DNA from: an uncultured Clostridia bacterium
GTDB taxonomy: Bacteria; Bacillota_A; Clostridia; TANB77; CAG-508
Direction: 5' to 3'
DNA length: 5,513 bases
Assembly (NCBI GenBank): GCA_947369305.1
Contig: CANBLA010000069.1
Span: forward strand, 1-5,513
In this document: positions 1 through 5,513 of the stretch, piece by piece
Layout of the letters: each line of letters begins with the position of its first letter
Position numbering within the stretch: position 1 is the first letter of the stretch
Program-made: the position numbers and the translations under genes
Notes under the pieces: generated by a model
Databases searched by the model: none
Seen by the model: the letters and a program-made list of their open reading frames with translations, nothing else
Told to the model about the DNA's origin: nothing

Positions 1-1361
1 TCATATCCAATATCCGTCAATCTCAAATCTGCATTATCTTGCCTTAATAATAATCGATATTCTGCTCTCGAAGTCATCATTCGGTAAGGTTCTGCTGTAC
101 TTTTCGTTACAATATCATCAATTAAAACACCAATATAAGCCTGTGAACGATCTAAAATGATTGGCTTTTTACCTTTTAATTTTTGTGTAGCATTAATTCC
201 AGCAATCAACCCTTGCGCCGCAGCTTCCTCATAACCAGATGTTCCATTAATTTGTCCCGCAAAAAACATTCCCTCAATAGTCTTCAATTCTAACGAACTT
301 TTCAATTGTGATGGCTCAATACAATCATATTCTATCGCATATGCAGGTCTTGTAAATTCCGCATTTTCTAAACCTGGCAAAGTTCGATACATCTCAATTT
401 GCACATCTTCTGGAAGTGAAGAACTCATTCCTTGAATATACATCTCATCTGTATCTTTTCCAATTGGTTCCACAAAAATTTGATGTCTCTCTTTATCAGC
501 AAATCTAACTACTTTATCTTCAATTGAAGGACAATATCTTGGTCCTGTTCCCTCAATCATTCCTGCATATAATGGCGATCTATGTAAATTTTTTCGAATA
601 ATCTCATGTGTTTTTTCATTTGTATAAGTTAGCCAACAAGGAATTTGTTCCACGTGCAACATTTTACTATCAAATGAGAATGGAACTATATCTGTATCGC
701 CTTCCTGTATTTCCATTTTAGAAAAATCAATACTTTTCTTATTAATTCTAGCTGGTGTACCTGTTTTAAATCTCTGAATTTCAATTCCTAAATTCTGTAA
801 GCATTCTGATAACTGATTAGCTGGAAAAACACCATCTGGCCCACTCTCAAAAGAATTTTCCCCAATAAATATTTTTCCTTTTAAATACGTTCCTGTTGCC
901 AAAATCACACAATCTACTTCATATTCTGCACCTAAATTCGTCACAACTGATTTTATCTTATGATTTTCAACCTTTATCTCAACAATCTCTGCTTGTTTCA
1001 AATACAAATTCTCTTGTTGTTCCAAAGTATGTTTCATTTCAGCTTGATATTTTTTTCGATCTGCTTGCGCACGTAAAGAATGAACTGCTGGCCCCTTTGA
1101 CGTATTTAACATACGAAGCTGTATTAAAGTTTTATCAATATTTTTCCCCATCTCACCACCAAGACTATCTATTTCTCTTACTAAATGCCCTTTTGAAGAA
1201 CCACCAATATGCGGATTACATGGCATATTCGCTACACACTCCAAACTAATTGAAAATATCAATGTTTGCATTCCCAATCTTGCAGAAGCTAATGCAGCTT
1301 CACAACCTGCATGCCCTGCTCCTATTACTGCTACATTATATTTTCCCGCTTTATATCCCAT
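1..1361 (-). CDS. mnmG: tRNA uridine-5-carboxymethylaminomethyl(34) synthesis enzyme MnmG (3' end outside window)
   Basis: FAD-dependent partner of MnmE (also called GidA). Together they add the carboxymethylaminomethyl (or aminomethyl) group to C5 of U34 in tRNAs reading split codon boxes, using methylene-tetrahydrofolate, in the cytoplasm. The first 453 codons are present; the family is usually about 620-630 aa, so the C-terminal helical domain that binds MnmE and tRNA is missing. Seen in the translation: the FAD dinucleotide motif GAGHAG at residues 14-19; the [17 protein letters not shown] block around 49-65; Cys48 and Cys277 (in [10 protein letters not shown]), matching the two cysteines important in E. 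coli MnmG; HVEQIPCW around 236-243; and [12 protein letters not shown] from 373. The ATG at 1359-1361 is chosen because AAGGAG (1369-1374) lies 7 nt upstream and the FAD motif follows at the usual distance. It starts 66 bp after mnmE, probably in the same transcript. No frameshift seen. Confidence 0.97.
   Translation of the reverse strand, partial: MGYKAGKYNVAVIGAGHAGCEAALASARLGMQTLIFSISLECVANMPCNPHIGGSSKGHLVREIDSLGGEMGKNIDKTLIQLRMLNTSKGPAVHSLRAQADRKKYQAEMKHTLEQQENLYLKQAEIVEIKVENHKIKSVVTNLGAEYEVDCVILATGTYLKGKIFIGENSFESGPDGVFPANQLSECLQNLGIEIQRFKTGTPARINKKSIDFSKMEIQEGDTDIVPFSFDSKMLHVEQIPCWLTYTNEKTHEIIRKNLHRSPLYAGMIEGTGPRYCPSIEDKVVRFADKERHQIFVEPIGKDTDEMYIQGMSSSLPEDVQIEMYRTLPGLENAEFTRPAYAIEYDCIEPSQLKSSLELKTIEGMFFAGQINGTSGYEEAAAQGLIAGINATQKLKGKKPIILDRSQAYIGVLIDDIVTKSTAEPYRMMTSRAEYRLLLRQDNADLRLTDIGY
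646..661. other. Candidate parS-like site inside mnmG
   Basis: The 16-mer TGTTCCACGTGCAACA matches the ParB-binding parS consensus TGTTTCACGTGAAACA at 14 of 16 positions, with the central CACGTG intact. The two differing positions (5 and 12) are among the more variable ones. It also encodes the L-H-V-E-Q stretch of MnmG, so protein constraint may explain part of the match. parS sites cluster near oriC, where this gene block usually lies. Whether this organism has ParB cannot be seen here. Confidence 0.45.
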
Positions 1362-1384
1362 TTTATTACTCCTTACTTTTTATT

Positions 1385-1400
1385 TGTTAAACGTGGAACA
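1385..1400. other. Second candidate parS-like site, mnmE-mnmG intergenic
   Basis: TGTTAAACGTGGAACA (minus strand TGTTCCACGTTTAACA) matches the parS consensus at 13 of 16 positions. Read on the minus strand it shares its first ten bases, TGTTCCACGT, with the site at 646-661. It is non-coding, so no protein constraint explains it. It lies just upstream of the mnmG ribosome binding site. The centre is imperfect (AACGTG rather than CACGTG), which could weaken ParB binding. Confidence 0.35.
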
Positions 1401-1427
1401 AGAAAAAATGTTTTCCAAACATCCGTA

Positions 1428-2786
1428 TCATTTTCCTAGGCAAAATTTTGCAAAAATCTCATTAATAACATCCTCTGTAACACACTCTCCCGTTATCTTT
1501 CCAAGTTCTTCAATAATTTCTTTTAGATACGAAGAGATAATATCTATCGGTAAATTCTGTTCCATTATTTCTTGTGCCTTTCTCACATGATTATGTGTAT
1601 TCATAATTAAAGCTTTATGCCTGTTATTACTGACAATTGTTTCACCATCAATTGCAATTTCATTTAATTTAAAATAGTTTGAAATTACTTCATATAATGT
1701 ATCCACACCCATTTTATTTTTTACTGAAATTTCAATAATTGGTTTGTTTATATTTCTTATTTCCGTAAGGCTTAATCGTTTTTCTAGATCAATTTTATTC
1801 AGTAAAATAATTGCCTTTTTTTCTCTAATACTTTGCAAAATTTTTCGATCTTCTTCATCTAACTCCTTGGAAATATCAAAAATTGCTAAAACAATATCAC
1901 TTTCTTGCAGTATTTTTAAAGACTTTTCCACACCAATTTTTTCCACTTCATCATTGGCATTACGGATTCCTGCTGTATCAATTATTTTCAAAGGTACTCC
2001 GTTAATATCAATAAATTCTTCAATAGAATCACGTGTAGTTCCTTCAATATCAGTTACAATTGCACGTTCTTCATTTAAAATTAAGTTTAGAAGAGAAGAT
2101 TTTCCTACATTTGGCTTTCCAATAATAGCTAATTTTATTCCCTCCTTCAAAATTTTGCCGTTTAAGAAACTTTTTTCTAGTTCATCGAGTAATATGTCTA
2201 TTTCTTCTAAAAAACGTCTTATTTTCGATTCTGTGACTTCTTCGACGTCATATTCTGGATAATCAATCGTTACTTCAATATCTGCTAAAAGAGAAACTGT
2301 TTTTTGTCGAATATTTCTAATTTTTTCAGATAAATTTCCTTCTAGTTGCTGAATAGCAACCTTTGATTCTTTTTCCGTTTTCGAATTAATAATATCAACA
2401 ACTGCTTCAGCTTGTGATAAATCAATTCTTCCATTTAAAAATGCTCTTTTAGTAAATTCTCCCGGCTCAGCTAAAATAGCACCATTTTGTAAACAAATCT
2501 CCAAAATTTTATTCATCACAACACTTCCGCCATGAGAATTAATTTCACACATATTTTCTGTTGTATAACTTTTCGGTGCAATAAAATAAGAAACCAAGGC
2601 TTCATCTACAATATTCTTATTATGATCCACAATATTTCCATATTTAATAGAATAACCCTTTATTTTTGACTTATTTTTCGGCACAAAAAAATTATCTAAT
2701 ATATTAAAACAATCTTTTCCACTCATTCGAATAATTCCAATTCCACCGATACCAGGTGATGTCGATATTGCTACAATTGTATCCAT
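1428..2786 (-). CDS. mnmE: tRNA modification GTPase MnmE
   Basis: Potassium-dependent GTPase (also TrmE/ThdF) that works with MnmG to modify U34 of tRNAs. The 452-aa length is normal for the family. The N-terminal folate-binding domain (about 1-117) starts DTIVAISTSPGIGGIGIIR and contains the PGEFTKRAFLNGR block near 108-120. Helical segments flank an inserted G domain with G1 GKPNVGKS (223-230), G2 GTTRD (249-253), G3 DTAG (270-273) and G4 NKID (330-333). The C-terminus is the family signature C-L-G-K (449-452), whose cysteine is important for modification. An in-frame ATG at 2837 would add 17 residues, but it sits in the -35 element of a good promoter (2809-2837). The start at 2786 has AAGGAG 5 nt upstream and matches the family N-terminus, so the shorter form is called. 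Downstream comes mnmG, its functional partner. Confidence 0.97.
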   Translation of the reverse strand: MDTIVAISTSPGIGGIGIIRMSGKDCFNILDNFFVPKNKSKIKGYSIKYGNIVDHNKNIVDEALVSYFIAPKSYTTENMCEINSHGGSVVMNKILEICLQNGAILAEPGEFTKRAFLNGRIDLSQAEAVVDIINSKTEKESKVAIQQLEGNLSEKIRNIRQKTVSLLADIEVTIDYPEYDVEEVTESKIRRFLEEIDILLDELEKSFLNGKILKEGIKLAIIGKPNVGKSSLLNLILNEERAIVTDIEGTTRDSIEEFIDINGVPLKIIDTAGIRNANDEVEKIGVEKSLKILQESDIVLAIFDISKELDEEDRKILQSIREKKAIILLNKIDLEKRLSLTEIRNINKPIIEISVKNKMGVDTLYEVISNYFKLNEIAIDGETIVSNNRHKALIMNTHNHVRKAQEIMEQNLPIDIISSYLKEIIEELGKITGECVTEDVINEIFAKFCLGK

Positions 2787-2791
2787 TTTTT

Positions 2792-2797
2792 CTCCTT
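2792..2797 (-). promoter_or_regulatory. Ribosome binding site of mnmE, decides the start
   Basis: AAGGAG on the minus strand, 5 nt before the ATG at 2784-2786. It falls inside the short leader predicted from the promoter at 2809-2837. It supports the 452-aa MnmE over a 17-residue longer reading that has no comparable signal. Confidence 0.85.
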
Positions 2798-2808
2798 CTT
2801 TCTGCCAT

Positions 2809-2837
2809 ATTATACCACCGTAAACATAATTTTGCAA
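2809..2837 (-). promoter_or_regulatory. Promoter of mnmE(-mnmG), extended -10
   Basis: On the minus strand TTGCAA (2832-2837, 4 of 6 to the sigma70 -35) is separated by 17 bp from a perfect TATAAT (2809-2814). TGG immediately upstream of the -10 (2815-2817) is an extended -10 TGn element. The predicted transcript start is near 2802-2803, leaving a leader of about 16 nt that just holds the ribosome binding site. DNA upstream (about 2838-2870) is almost pure A/T and could act as an UP element. It lies just past the terminator of the preceding small ORF, which makes a dedicated promoter for mnmE sensible. Prediction from sequence only. Confidence 0.75.
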
Positions 2838-2872
2838 GAAAAATATAGAATTCTAATAAATTTTTAATTAAT

Positions 2873-2912
2873 AAAAAAATAAAAAATGGTAATAAATTCA
2901 ATTTATTTACCA
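2873..2912 (-). terminator. Intrinsic terminator after the 68-aa ORF
   Basis: On the minus strand, TGGTAA pairs with TTACCA (arms at 2907-2912 and 2887-2892). The stem continues with AT pairs past one bulged base to a small loop, and is followed by TTTTTTATTTTTTT (2873-2886). It begins 30 nt after the ORF stop codon. The stem is AT-rich and so weaker than the other two terminators in the window, but its placement and the T tract fit Rho-independent termination. Confidence 0.65.
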
Positions 2913-2942
2913 CTTTTCATTTTTTCACTTGATTTTTAATAT

Positions 2943-3149
2943 TCAAATTACTGTTGCTTCAATTAAATTACCATCAATCCGCACAACATAAGCAACATTA
3001 TTTTTCAAGAGCTTATATACCTCTTTTGGGGAATCCCCGCTTATTTTTGACATTTTAATTACCTCTTCCAATGTCAATAATTCTAAATTCTTCTTTTGAG
3101 CTTTTCTATTAATTAGCTCAATTGCTTTCCGTGCAGTTACATCATCCAT
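2943..3149 (-). CDS. Small uncharacterised protein, possible HTH-like fold
   Basis: I do not recognise this 68-aa protein. The ORF is convincing: ATG at 3147-3149 with a strong AAAGGAGG (3155-3162) 5 nt upstream, a near-consensus promoter before it and a terminator after it. The product is soluble, lysine-rich, with no signal peptide, membrane segment or cysteine. Residues about 4-20 (TARKAIELINRKAQKKN) look like a basic amphipathic helix. Residues about 24-60 (starting LLTLEEVIKMSKIS, then SPKEVYKLLKNN and a short strand-like YVVRIDG) loosely resemble the helix-turn-helix plus wing layout of small excisionase/MerR-type DNA-binding proteins. That resemblance is judged by eye and is tentative. 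It sits between jag and mnmE, which are usually adjacent, as a separate transcription unit. Confidence 0.8.
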   Translation of the reverse strand: MDDVTARKAIELINRKAQKKNLELLTLEEVIKMSKISGDSPKEVYKLLKNNVAYVVRIDGNLIEATVI

Positions 3150-3154
3150 AATTT

Positions 3155-3162
3155 CCTCCTTT
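3155..3162 (-). promoter_or_regulatory. Strong ribosome binding site of the 68-aa ORF
   Basis: AAAGGAGG on the minus strand, 5 nt before the ATG at 3147-3149. It is an almost full anti-Shine-Dalgarno match and one of the strongest in the window. It supports the small ORF being a translated gene. Confidence 0.85.
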
Positions 3163-3196
3163 GAAGATAAGAATTATATAAAACTAAGTTACAGTT

Positions 3197-3226
3197 ATTA
3201 TATGATTTTCTTACATAAAATGTCAA
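3197..3226 (-). promoter_or_regulatory. Consensus sigma70-type promoter for the 68-aa ORF
   Basis: On the minus strand there is a perfect TTGACA (3221-3226), an 18-bp spacer and a perfect TATAAT (3197-3202). Predicted transcription starts near 3190-3191, giving a leader of about 41 nt before the ATG at 3149. Both hexamers match consensus exactly, so it should be strong, although an 18-bp spacer is one longer than optimal. The -35 lies only 10 bp beyond the T tract of the jag terminator. Confidence 0.85.
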
Positions 3227-3236
3227 TACTTTTATT

Positions 3237-3264
3237 AAAAAAATAGAAACTTTTGCCTCTATTT
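3237..3264 (-). terminator. Intrinsic terminator of the rnpA-yidD-yidC-jag unit
   Basis: On the minus strand, AAATAGAGGC and GTTTCTATTT form a 10-bp stem (two G-U pairs) closed by an AAAA loop over 3241-3264, running into seven T (3237-3243). The G-U pairs form only in the minus-strand RNA (they are mismatches in the plus strand), which fits minus-strand use. The jag stop codon TAG (3259-3261) lies inside the upstream arm. Confidence 0.85.
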
Positions 3265-3933
3265 TAAACTTACAACAACTTTTCTATAAGGTTCTTTGCC
3301 TATACTGTATGTTTTTACTTTTTCATGCTCTTGTAAAATACTATGAACTACTTTTCTATCATAAGCAACCATCGGTTCCAATGTAATTGATCTTCCGCTT
3401 TTTATCACAGATTCTGCAATTTTATTTGCTAATGTTTTTAAATCTTGTTCTCTTTTTTCTCGGTAATTACTAATATTTAGTAAAACTCTAACCTTTTCTT
3501 GTTTATCATTACTCGCAATATTGGATAAAATATTTTGCAAACAATTTAATGTCTCTCCCCTATATCCAATTAAATAAGCAGCTTTTTCATCTTTTATATC
3601 AATTTTTATCAAATTATCTTCCTGCTTTATTTCATATTTTAAATCCTTAGTTGGTAAATTTTCAATAAAATCTTTTAAAAATTTTTCTAAATTTTGAATT
3701 ATTTCATTAAAATTCATCGGCTCCCTATTTTTCTCTTTTTTTACATGATTTTCTTTAAATTTTATCTCAACCTTAACAACTTTTGGTGCTAAAATACTAA
3801 AAAACGTCTTCTTATCTTCATTCTCTAATACTTTTATCTCCACTTTATTTTTATTTGTTTTTAATTCTCTCAATCCTTTTTCAATAGCTTCACTTGTTGT
3901 TTTTCCCTCAAAAATATACGTCTTTTCGTCCAT
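3259..3933 (-). CDS. jag: Jag/KhpB family RNA-binding protein
   Basis: Cytoplasmic RNA-binding protein of the Jag (SpoIIIJ-associated, also KhpB/EloR) family. In Firmicutes, members pair with KhpA and affect cell elongation and RNA levels; the role here is inferred from family. The 224-aa length is normal. Domains: Jag_N about 1-55; a charged linker about 58-75; a KH domain about 95-155 with the GxxG loop GYRG at 123-126 followed by ETLNCLQNIL; and an R3H domain about 160-222 with R193-x3-H197 (RKVVH). The usual KGFLGxG-like end of Jag_N reads KKTFFSILAPK here, so that motif is degenerate. The ATG at 3931-3933 lies 2 nt after the yidC stop, with GAGGAGG inside the end of yidC, so translation is probably coupled. 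The gene ends within its own terminator hairpin. Confidence 0.95.
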   Translation of the reverse strand: MDEKTYIFEGKTTSEAIEKGLRELKTNKNKVEIKVLENEDKKTFFSILAPKVVKVEIKFKENHVKKEKNREPMNFNEIIQNLEKFLKDFIENLPTKDLKYEIKQEDNLIKIDIKDEKAAYLIGYRGETLNCLQNILSNIASNDKQEKVRVLLNISNYREKREQDLKTLANKIAESVIKSGRSITLEPMVAYDRKVVHSILQEHEKVKTYSIGKEPYRKVVVSLK

Positions 3934-3935
3934 TT

Positions 3936-4787
3936 TTACTCCTCCTCAGATTTACAAATTTTATTTATAATTAATCTCTCTCCTAGCATAAAAATATTAT
4001 TAATTAACCAATATAAAGCTAATCCTAATGGAGCTATTAATGCGATAGAAACCGTCATTAGTGGCATCATAATCATCATATTTTTATTCATCTCTTCCAT
4101 CATATCAATATTATCTTCTTTTTTAACCAAATCTTTTGTATCAGCATTTGCTTTTGTCTTTTCCTCTTTTTTCTTTGGTTTATTCATATTTGCTGTAATT
4201 CTTGTTGATAAAAATGAAGTTACTACATACAAAATAGGAATAATAAATACTTTCCAATCGCTATAATTCTGTGATGGAACTGCACTCAAATTAAGCCCCA
4301 AAAAATTCATATTAATATTAACTCGTTCATCTTCTCCCGACTTCATACGAATAATTCCAATTTCTTGATAATTCGTATTTCCCTCTTTTTCCTGTAATTC
4401 TTGTTGATATTGACTAAGTAACTCTGGTTCAACATGCTTCATATAAGTTAATGGTCTACTCACTAAATAAAACATTGAAATCACTAATATAATTTGCAAA
4501 ATTGAACTAAGACAACCACTAAATGGACTCATATTTTCTTTTTTATATAAATCCATTACCTCTTGATTCATTCTAGTTGGGTCATTCTTATATTTTTCTT
4601 GAATTTCTTTAACTTGTCCTTGAATTTTTGCGGACTTTTTCATTGTTTTTTGTTGTTTTATTGATATTGGCAACATAATTAATTTTAAAAGGATTGTAAA
4701 TAAAATAATTGCAACTCCATAATTATTCACAATTCCATAAATAAAATTTAATGCATAACCAAAAATATTAGCAAAAAATTTAAACAA
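3936..4787 (-). CDS. yidC: Membrane protein insertase YidC/Oxa1
   Basis: Inner-membrane insertase that helps Sec-dependent and independent proteins enter and fold in the membrane. It is 283 aa, the short form lacking the large N-terminal periplasmic domain of E. coli YidC, and shows no lipobox. Segments seen: TM1 about 20-42; a charged cytoplasmic hairpin 43-88 (QQKTMKKSAKIQGQVKEIQEKY); TM2 about 90-110; an external loop to about 178 containing NFLGLNLSAVPS; TM3 about 179-197; a Lys/Glu-rich cytoplasmic loop 202-235; then two closely spaced segments about 237-252 and 253-270 with the family motif APLGLALYWLINN. Lys35 occupies the TM1 position where the conserved arginine of the hydrophilic groove is expected. 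The start codon is TTG (4785-4787) with GGAGG 7 nt upstream; the next in-frame ATG (residue 38) would destroy TM1. Jag follows after 2 nt. Confidence 0.95.
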   Translation of the reverse strand: MFKFFANIFGYALNFIYGIVNNYGVAIILFTILLKLIMLPISIKQQKTMKKSAKIQGQVKEIQEKYKNDPTRMNQEVMDLYKKENMSPFSGCLSSILQIILVISMFYLVSRPLTYMKHVEPELLSQYQQELQEKEGNTNYQEIGIIRMKSGEDERVNINMNFLGLNLSAVPSQNYSDWKVFIIPILYVVTSFLSTRITANMNKPKKKEEKTKANADTKDLVKKEDNIDMMEEMNKNMMIMMPLMTVSIALIAPLGLALYWLINNIFMLGERLIINKICKSEEE

Positions 4788-4794
4788 AACTTTT

Positions 4795-4799
4795 CCTCC
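4795..4799 (-). promoter_or_regulatory. Ribosome binding site supporting the TTG start of yidC
   Basis: GGAGG (within AAAGGAGG) on the minus strand, 7 nt before the TTG at 4785-4787. No in-frame ATG lies between it and residue 38, so this site fixes the start at the TTG. Confidence 0.85.
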
Positions 4800-4806
4800 T
4801 TTTATT

Positions 4807-5028
4807 TTATTTTAACGGATCATATCCTCCCTTTGAAAAAGGATTACATCTTATAATTCTCTTAAAAGCTTTCCAACTTCCTTTTATGACTCCATACTTT
4901 TTTATTGCTTGCTTTGTATAATCTGAACATGTCGGCTGAAATTTGCAATGAATTCCATACATTTGCGATAAATAGGACGAAATATTTTTTTGATAAAATT
5001 CAATGATTTTCAAAACTAACTTTTTCAT
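4807..5028 (-). CDS. yidD: Membrane protein insertion efficiency factor YidD
   Basis: Small membrane-associated protein that assists YidC-dependent insertion; its gene is usually between rnpA and yidC, as here. The 73-aa product begins MKKLVLKIIEFYQKNIS, an amphipathic N-terminus typical of the family, followed by the signature CKFQPTCSDYTKQAI, the GxxKGSWKAFKRIIRCNPF block and the GGYDP ending. Conserved cysteines are C28, C34 and C61. A longer reading from GTG at 5043 is possible, but the ATG at 5026-5028 matches the family start. That ATG also overlaps the rnpA stop as ATGA, suggesting translational coupling. yidC follows 19 nt after the stop. Confidence 0.95.
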   Translation of the reverse strand: MKKLVLKIIEFYQKNISSYLSQMYGIHCKFQPTCSDYTKQAIKKYGVIKGSWKAFKRIIRCNPFSKGGYDPLK

Positions 5029-5375
5029 ACTTCTTCTAACCACATTTCAGATTTTTGAAACAATTTTTCTATTTCCTTTTTGACATCATAAAAATTAATA
5101 TTTTTTATATGAGCTTTTTTATTCACAGAAATAACAATATAATACCCCATTTTTATCTCATCCTCTAAAACCTTATAATTTTCACGAATCAAACGTTTTA
5201 TTCTATTTCTATCCACAGCTTTTCCACTTTTTTTCCCCACAGCTATCCCCAATTTATTAATGGATAATTGATTTGGTAAAATATACATAGTTAAGTTAGT
5301 TCCGTAAGCGATTTTACCTTTGAAAAACAATCTTTTAAATTCATATCTTCTTTTTATCATCACTGTTTTTTTCAT
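5025..5375 (-). CDS. rnpA: Ribonuclease P protein component
   Basis: Protein subunit of RNase P. It binds the catalytic RNA (gene not in this window) and helps position pre-tRNA for 5' leader removal. The 116 aa are typical and strongly basic. The family signature is clear at 56-66, R-N-R-I-K-R-L-I-R-E-N. Upstream lie the usual N-terminal basic start with phenylalanines (YEFKRLFFKGK) and a central strand (KLGIAVGKKSGKAV). The ATG at 5373-5375 has only a weak AAGAG-like ribosome binding site. The gene begins 30 nt after the rpmH terminator, which leaves little room for its own promoter. Its TGA overlaps the yidD ATG. Confidence 0.96.
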   Translation of the reverse strand: MKKTVMIKRRYEFKRLFFKGKIAYGTNLTMYILPNQLSINKLGIAVGKKSGKAVDRNRIKRLIRENYKVLEDEIKMGYYIVISVNKKAHIKNINFYDVKKEIEKLFQKSEMWLEEV

Positions 5376-5405
5376 AAATTTCTCTTTTTCGACTAAAAAT
5401 TACTT

Positions 5406-5429
5406 AAAAAAGGGACGCAAAACGCCCCT
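5406..5429 (-). terminator. Intrinsic terminator between rpmH and rnpA
   Basis: On the minus strand AGGGGCG and CGTCCCT form a 7-bp stem (one G-U) with loop TTTTG over 5411-5429, followed by TTTTTT (5406-5411). The G-U is an A/C mismatch on the other strand, which indicates minus-strand RNA. It starts 7 nt after the rpmH stop codon. As no promoter fits between it and rnpA, it probably works as a partial terminator that lets some rpmH transcripts continue into rnpA. Confidence 0.85.
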
Positions 5430-5436
5430 ATTTTCT

Positions 5437-5513
5437 TTAAGCACTAATTTTTTTTCTTCCTTTATTTCGTCTTGCTTTTAATACTTTTCTTCCTGCTCTT
5501 GTTTGCATTCTTT
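5437..5513 (-). CDS. rpmH: 50S ribosomal protein L34 (5' end outside window)
   Basis: Only the last 24 codons and the stop (TAA at 5437-5439) are in the window; the full protein is about 44 aa. The visible residues RMQTRAGRKVLKARRNKGRK, then KISA, match the highly conserved C-terminus of L34, a small basic protein of the large ribosomal subunit. rpmH followed by rnpA is one of the most conserved gene pairs in bacteria and usually sits close to dnaA and oriC. Confidence 0.95.
   Translation of the reverse strand, partial: RMQTRAGRKVLKARRNKGRKKISA

Noticed and set aside
896..1249. Plus-strand ORF of 117 codons
   Set aside because: Lies wholly antisense to the well-conserved mnmG coding sequence, has no convincing ribosome binding site, and its translation looks like complement of mnmG.
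1403..1422. Hairpin plus T tract just after the mnmE stop (ATGTTT/AAACAT, then six T)
   Set aside because: The stem is six pairs with a single G-C and a 3-nt loop, probably too weak to terminate; mnmG downstream shows no separate promoter that I can defend.
1384..1590. Plus-strand ORF of 68 codons
   Set aside because: Covers the mnmE 3' end in antisense; no ribosome binding site and no family resemblance.
1698..1706. DnaA-box-like GTATCCACA here and CTATCCACA near 5210
   Set aside because: Both are single 8-of-9 matches inside conserved coding sequence with no cluster or AT-rich unwinding element, so not evidence of an origin in this window.
2031..2046. CACGTG core in mnmE as a third parS site
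   Set aside because: Outside the six-base core only two of ten positions fit the parS consensus, and it encodes conserved MnmE G2-loop residues.
1744..2262. Plus-strand ORF of 172 codons
   Set aside because: Antisense to the MnmE G domain; its Ser/Ile/Phe-rich composition is what AT-rich antisense gives.
2704..2913. Minus-strand ORF of 69 codons
   Set aside because: Starts at a GTG in the terminator hairpin, runs through the mnmE promoter and then out of frame into mnmE.

Overview
The window is a 5.5 kb piece of an AT-rich bacterial chromosome in which every supported gene lies on the minus strand. Read in the direction of transcription (from position 5513 down to 1), the order is rpmH (3' end only), rnpA, yidD, yidC, jag/khpB, an unrecognised 68-aa ORF, mnmE, and mnmG (no 3' end). 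This is the conserved gene block found beside oriC in many bacteria. The low GC, the short YidC without a large N-terminal periplasmic domain, the presence of Jag, and strong AGGAGG-type ribosome binding sites point to Fusobacteriota (Leptotrichia-like) or a low-GC Firmicute. I lean to Fusobacteriota from overall protein flavour, but the genus is an inference.

Layout: 5437-5513 is the C-terminus of ribosomal protein L34, followed by a clear intrinsic terminator at 5406-5429. rnpA, yidD, yidC and jag then follow tightly packed (an ATGA overlap, a 19-nt gap, a 2-nt gap) and probably form one translationally coupled unit for RNase P and membrane-protein insertion. That unit ends in a terminator (3237-3264) whose hairpin contains the jag stop codon. 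A consensus sigma70-type promoter (3197-3226) then drives the 68-aa ORF, which has its own terminator (2873-2912). A second good promoter (2809-2837, extended -10) starts mnmE, with mnmG 66 bp behind it.

Functionally, rpmH and rnpA serve translation and tRNA 5' maturation, and YidD/YidC/Jag serve membrane-protein biogenesis and RNA binding. MnmE/MnmG form the complex that modifies the wobble uridine (U34) of certain tRNAs. The two observations most worth following are the insulated small ORF with its near-perfect promoter, and two parS-like 16-bp sequences (646-661 and 1385-1400) in and just upstream of mnmG, where parS sites might be expected near oriC. I see no mobile element, CRISPR array, RNA gene or clearly new multi-gene system. 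No gene-free stretch exceeds 300 bases; the longest (2787-2942) holds the small-ORF terminator and the mnmE promoter.
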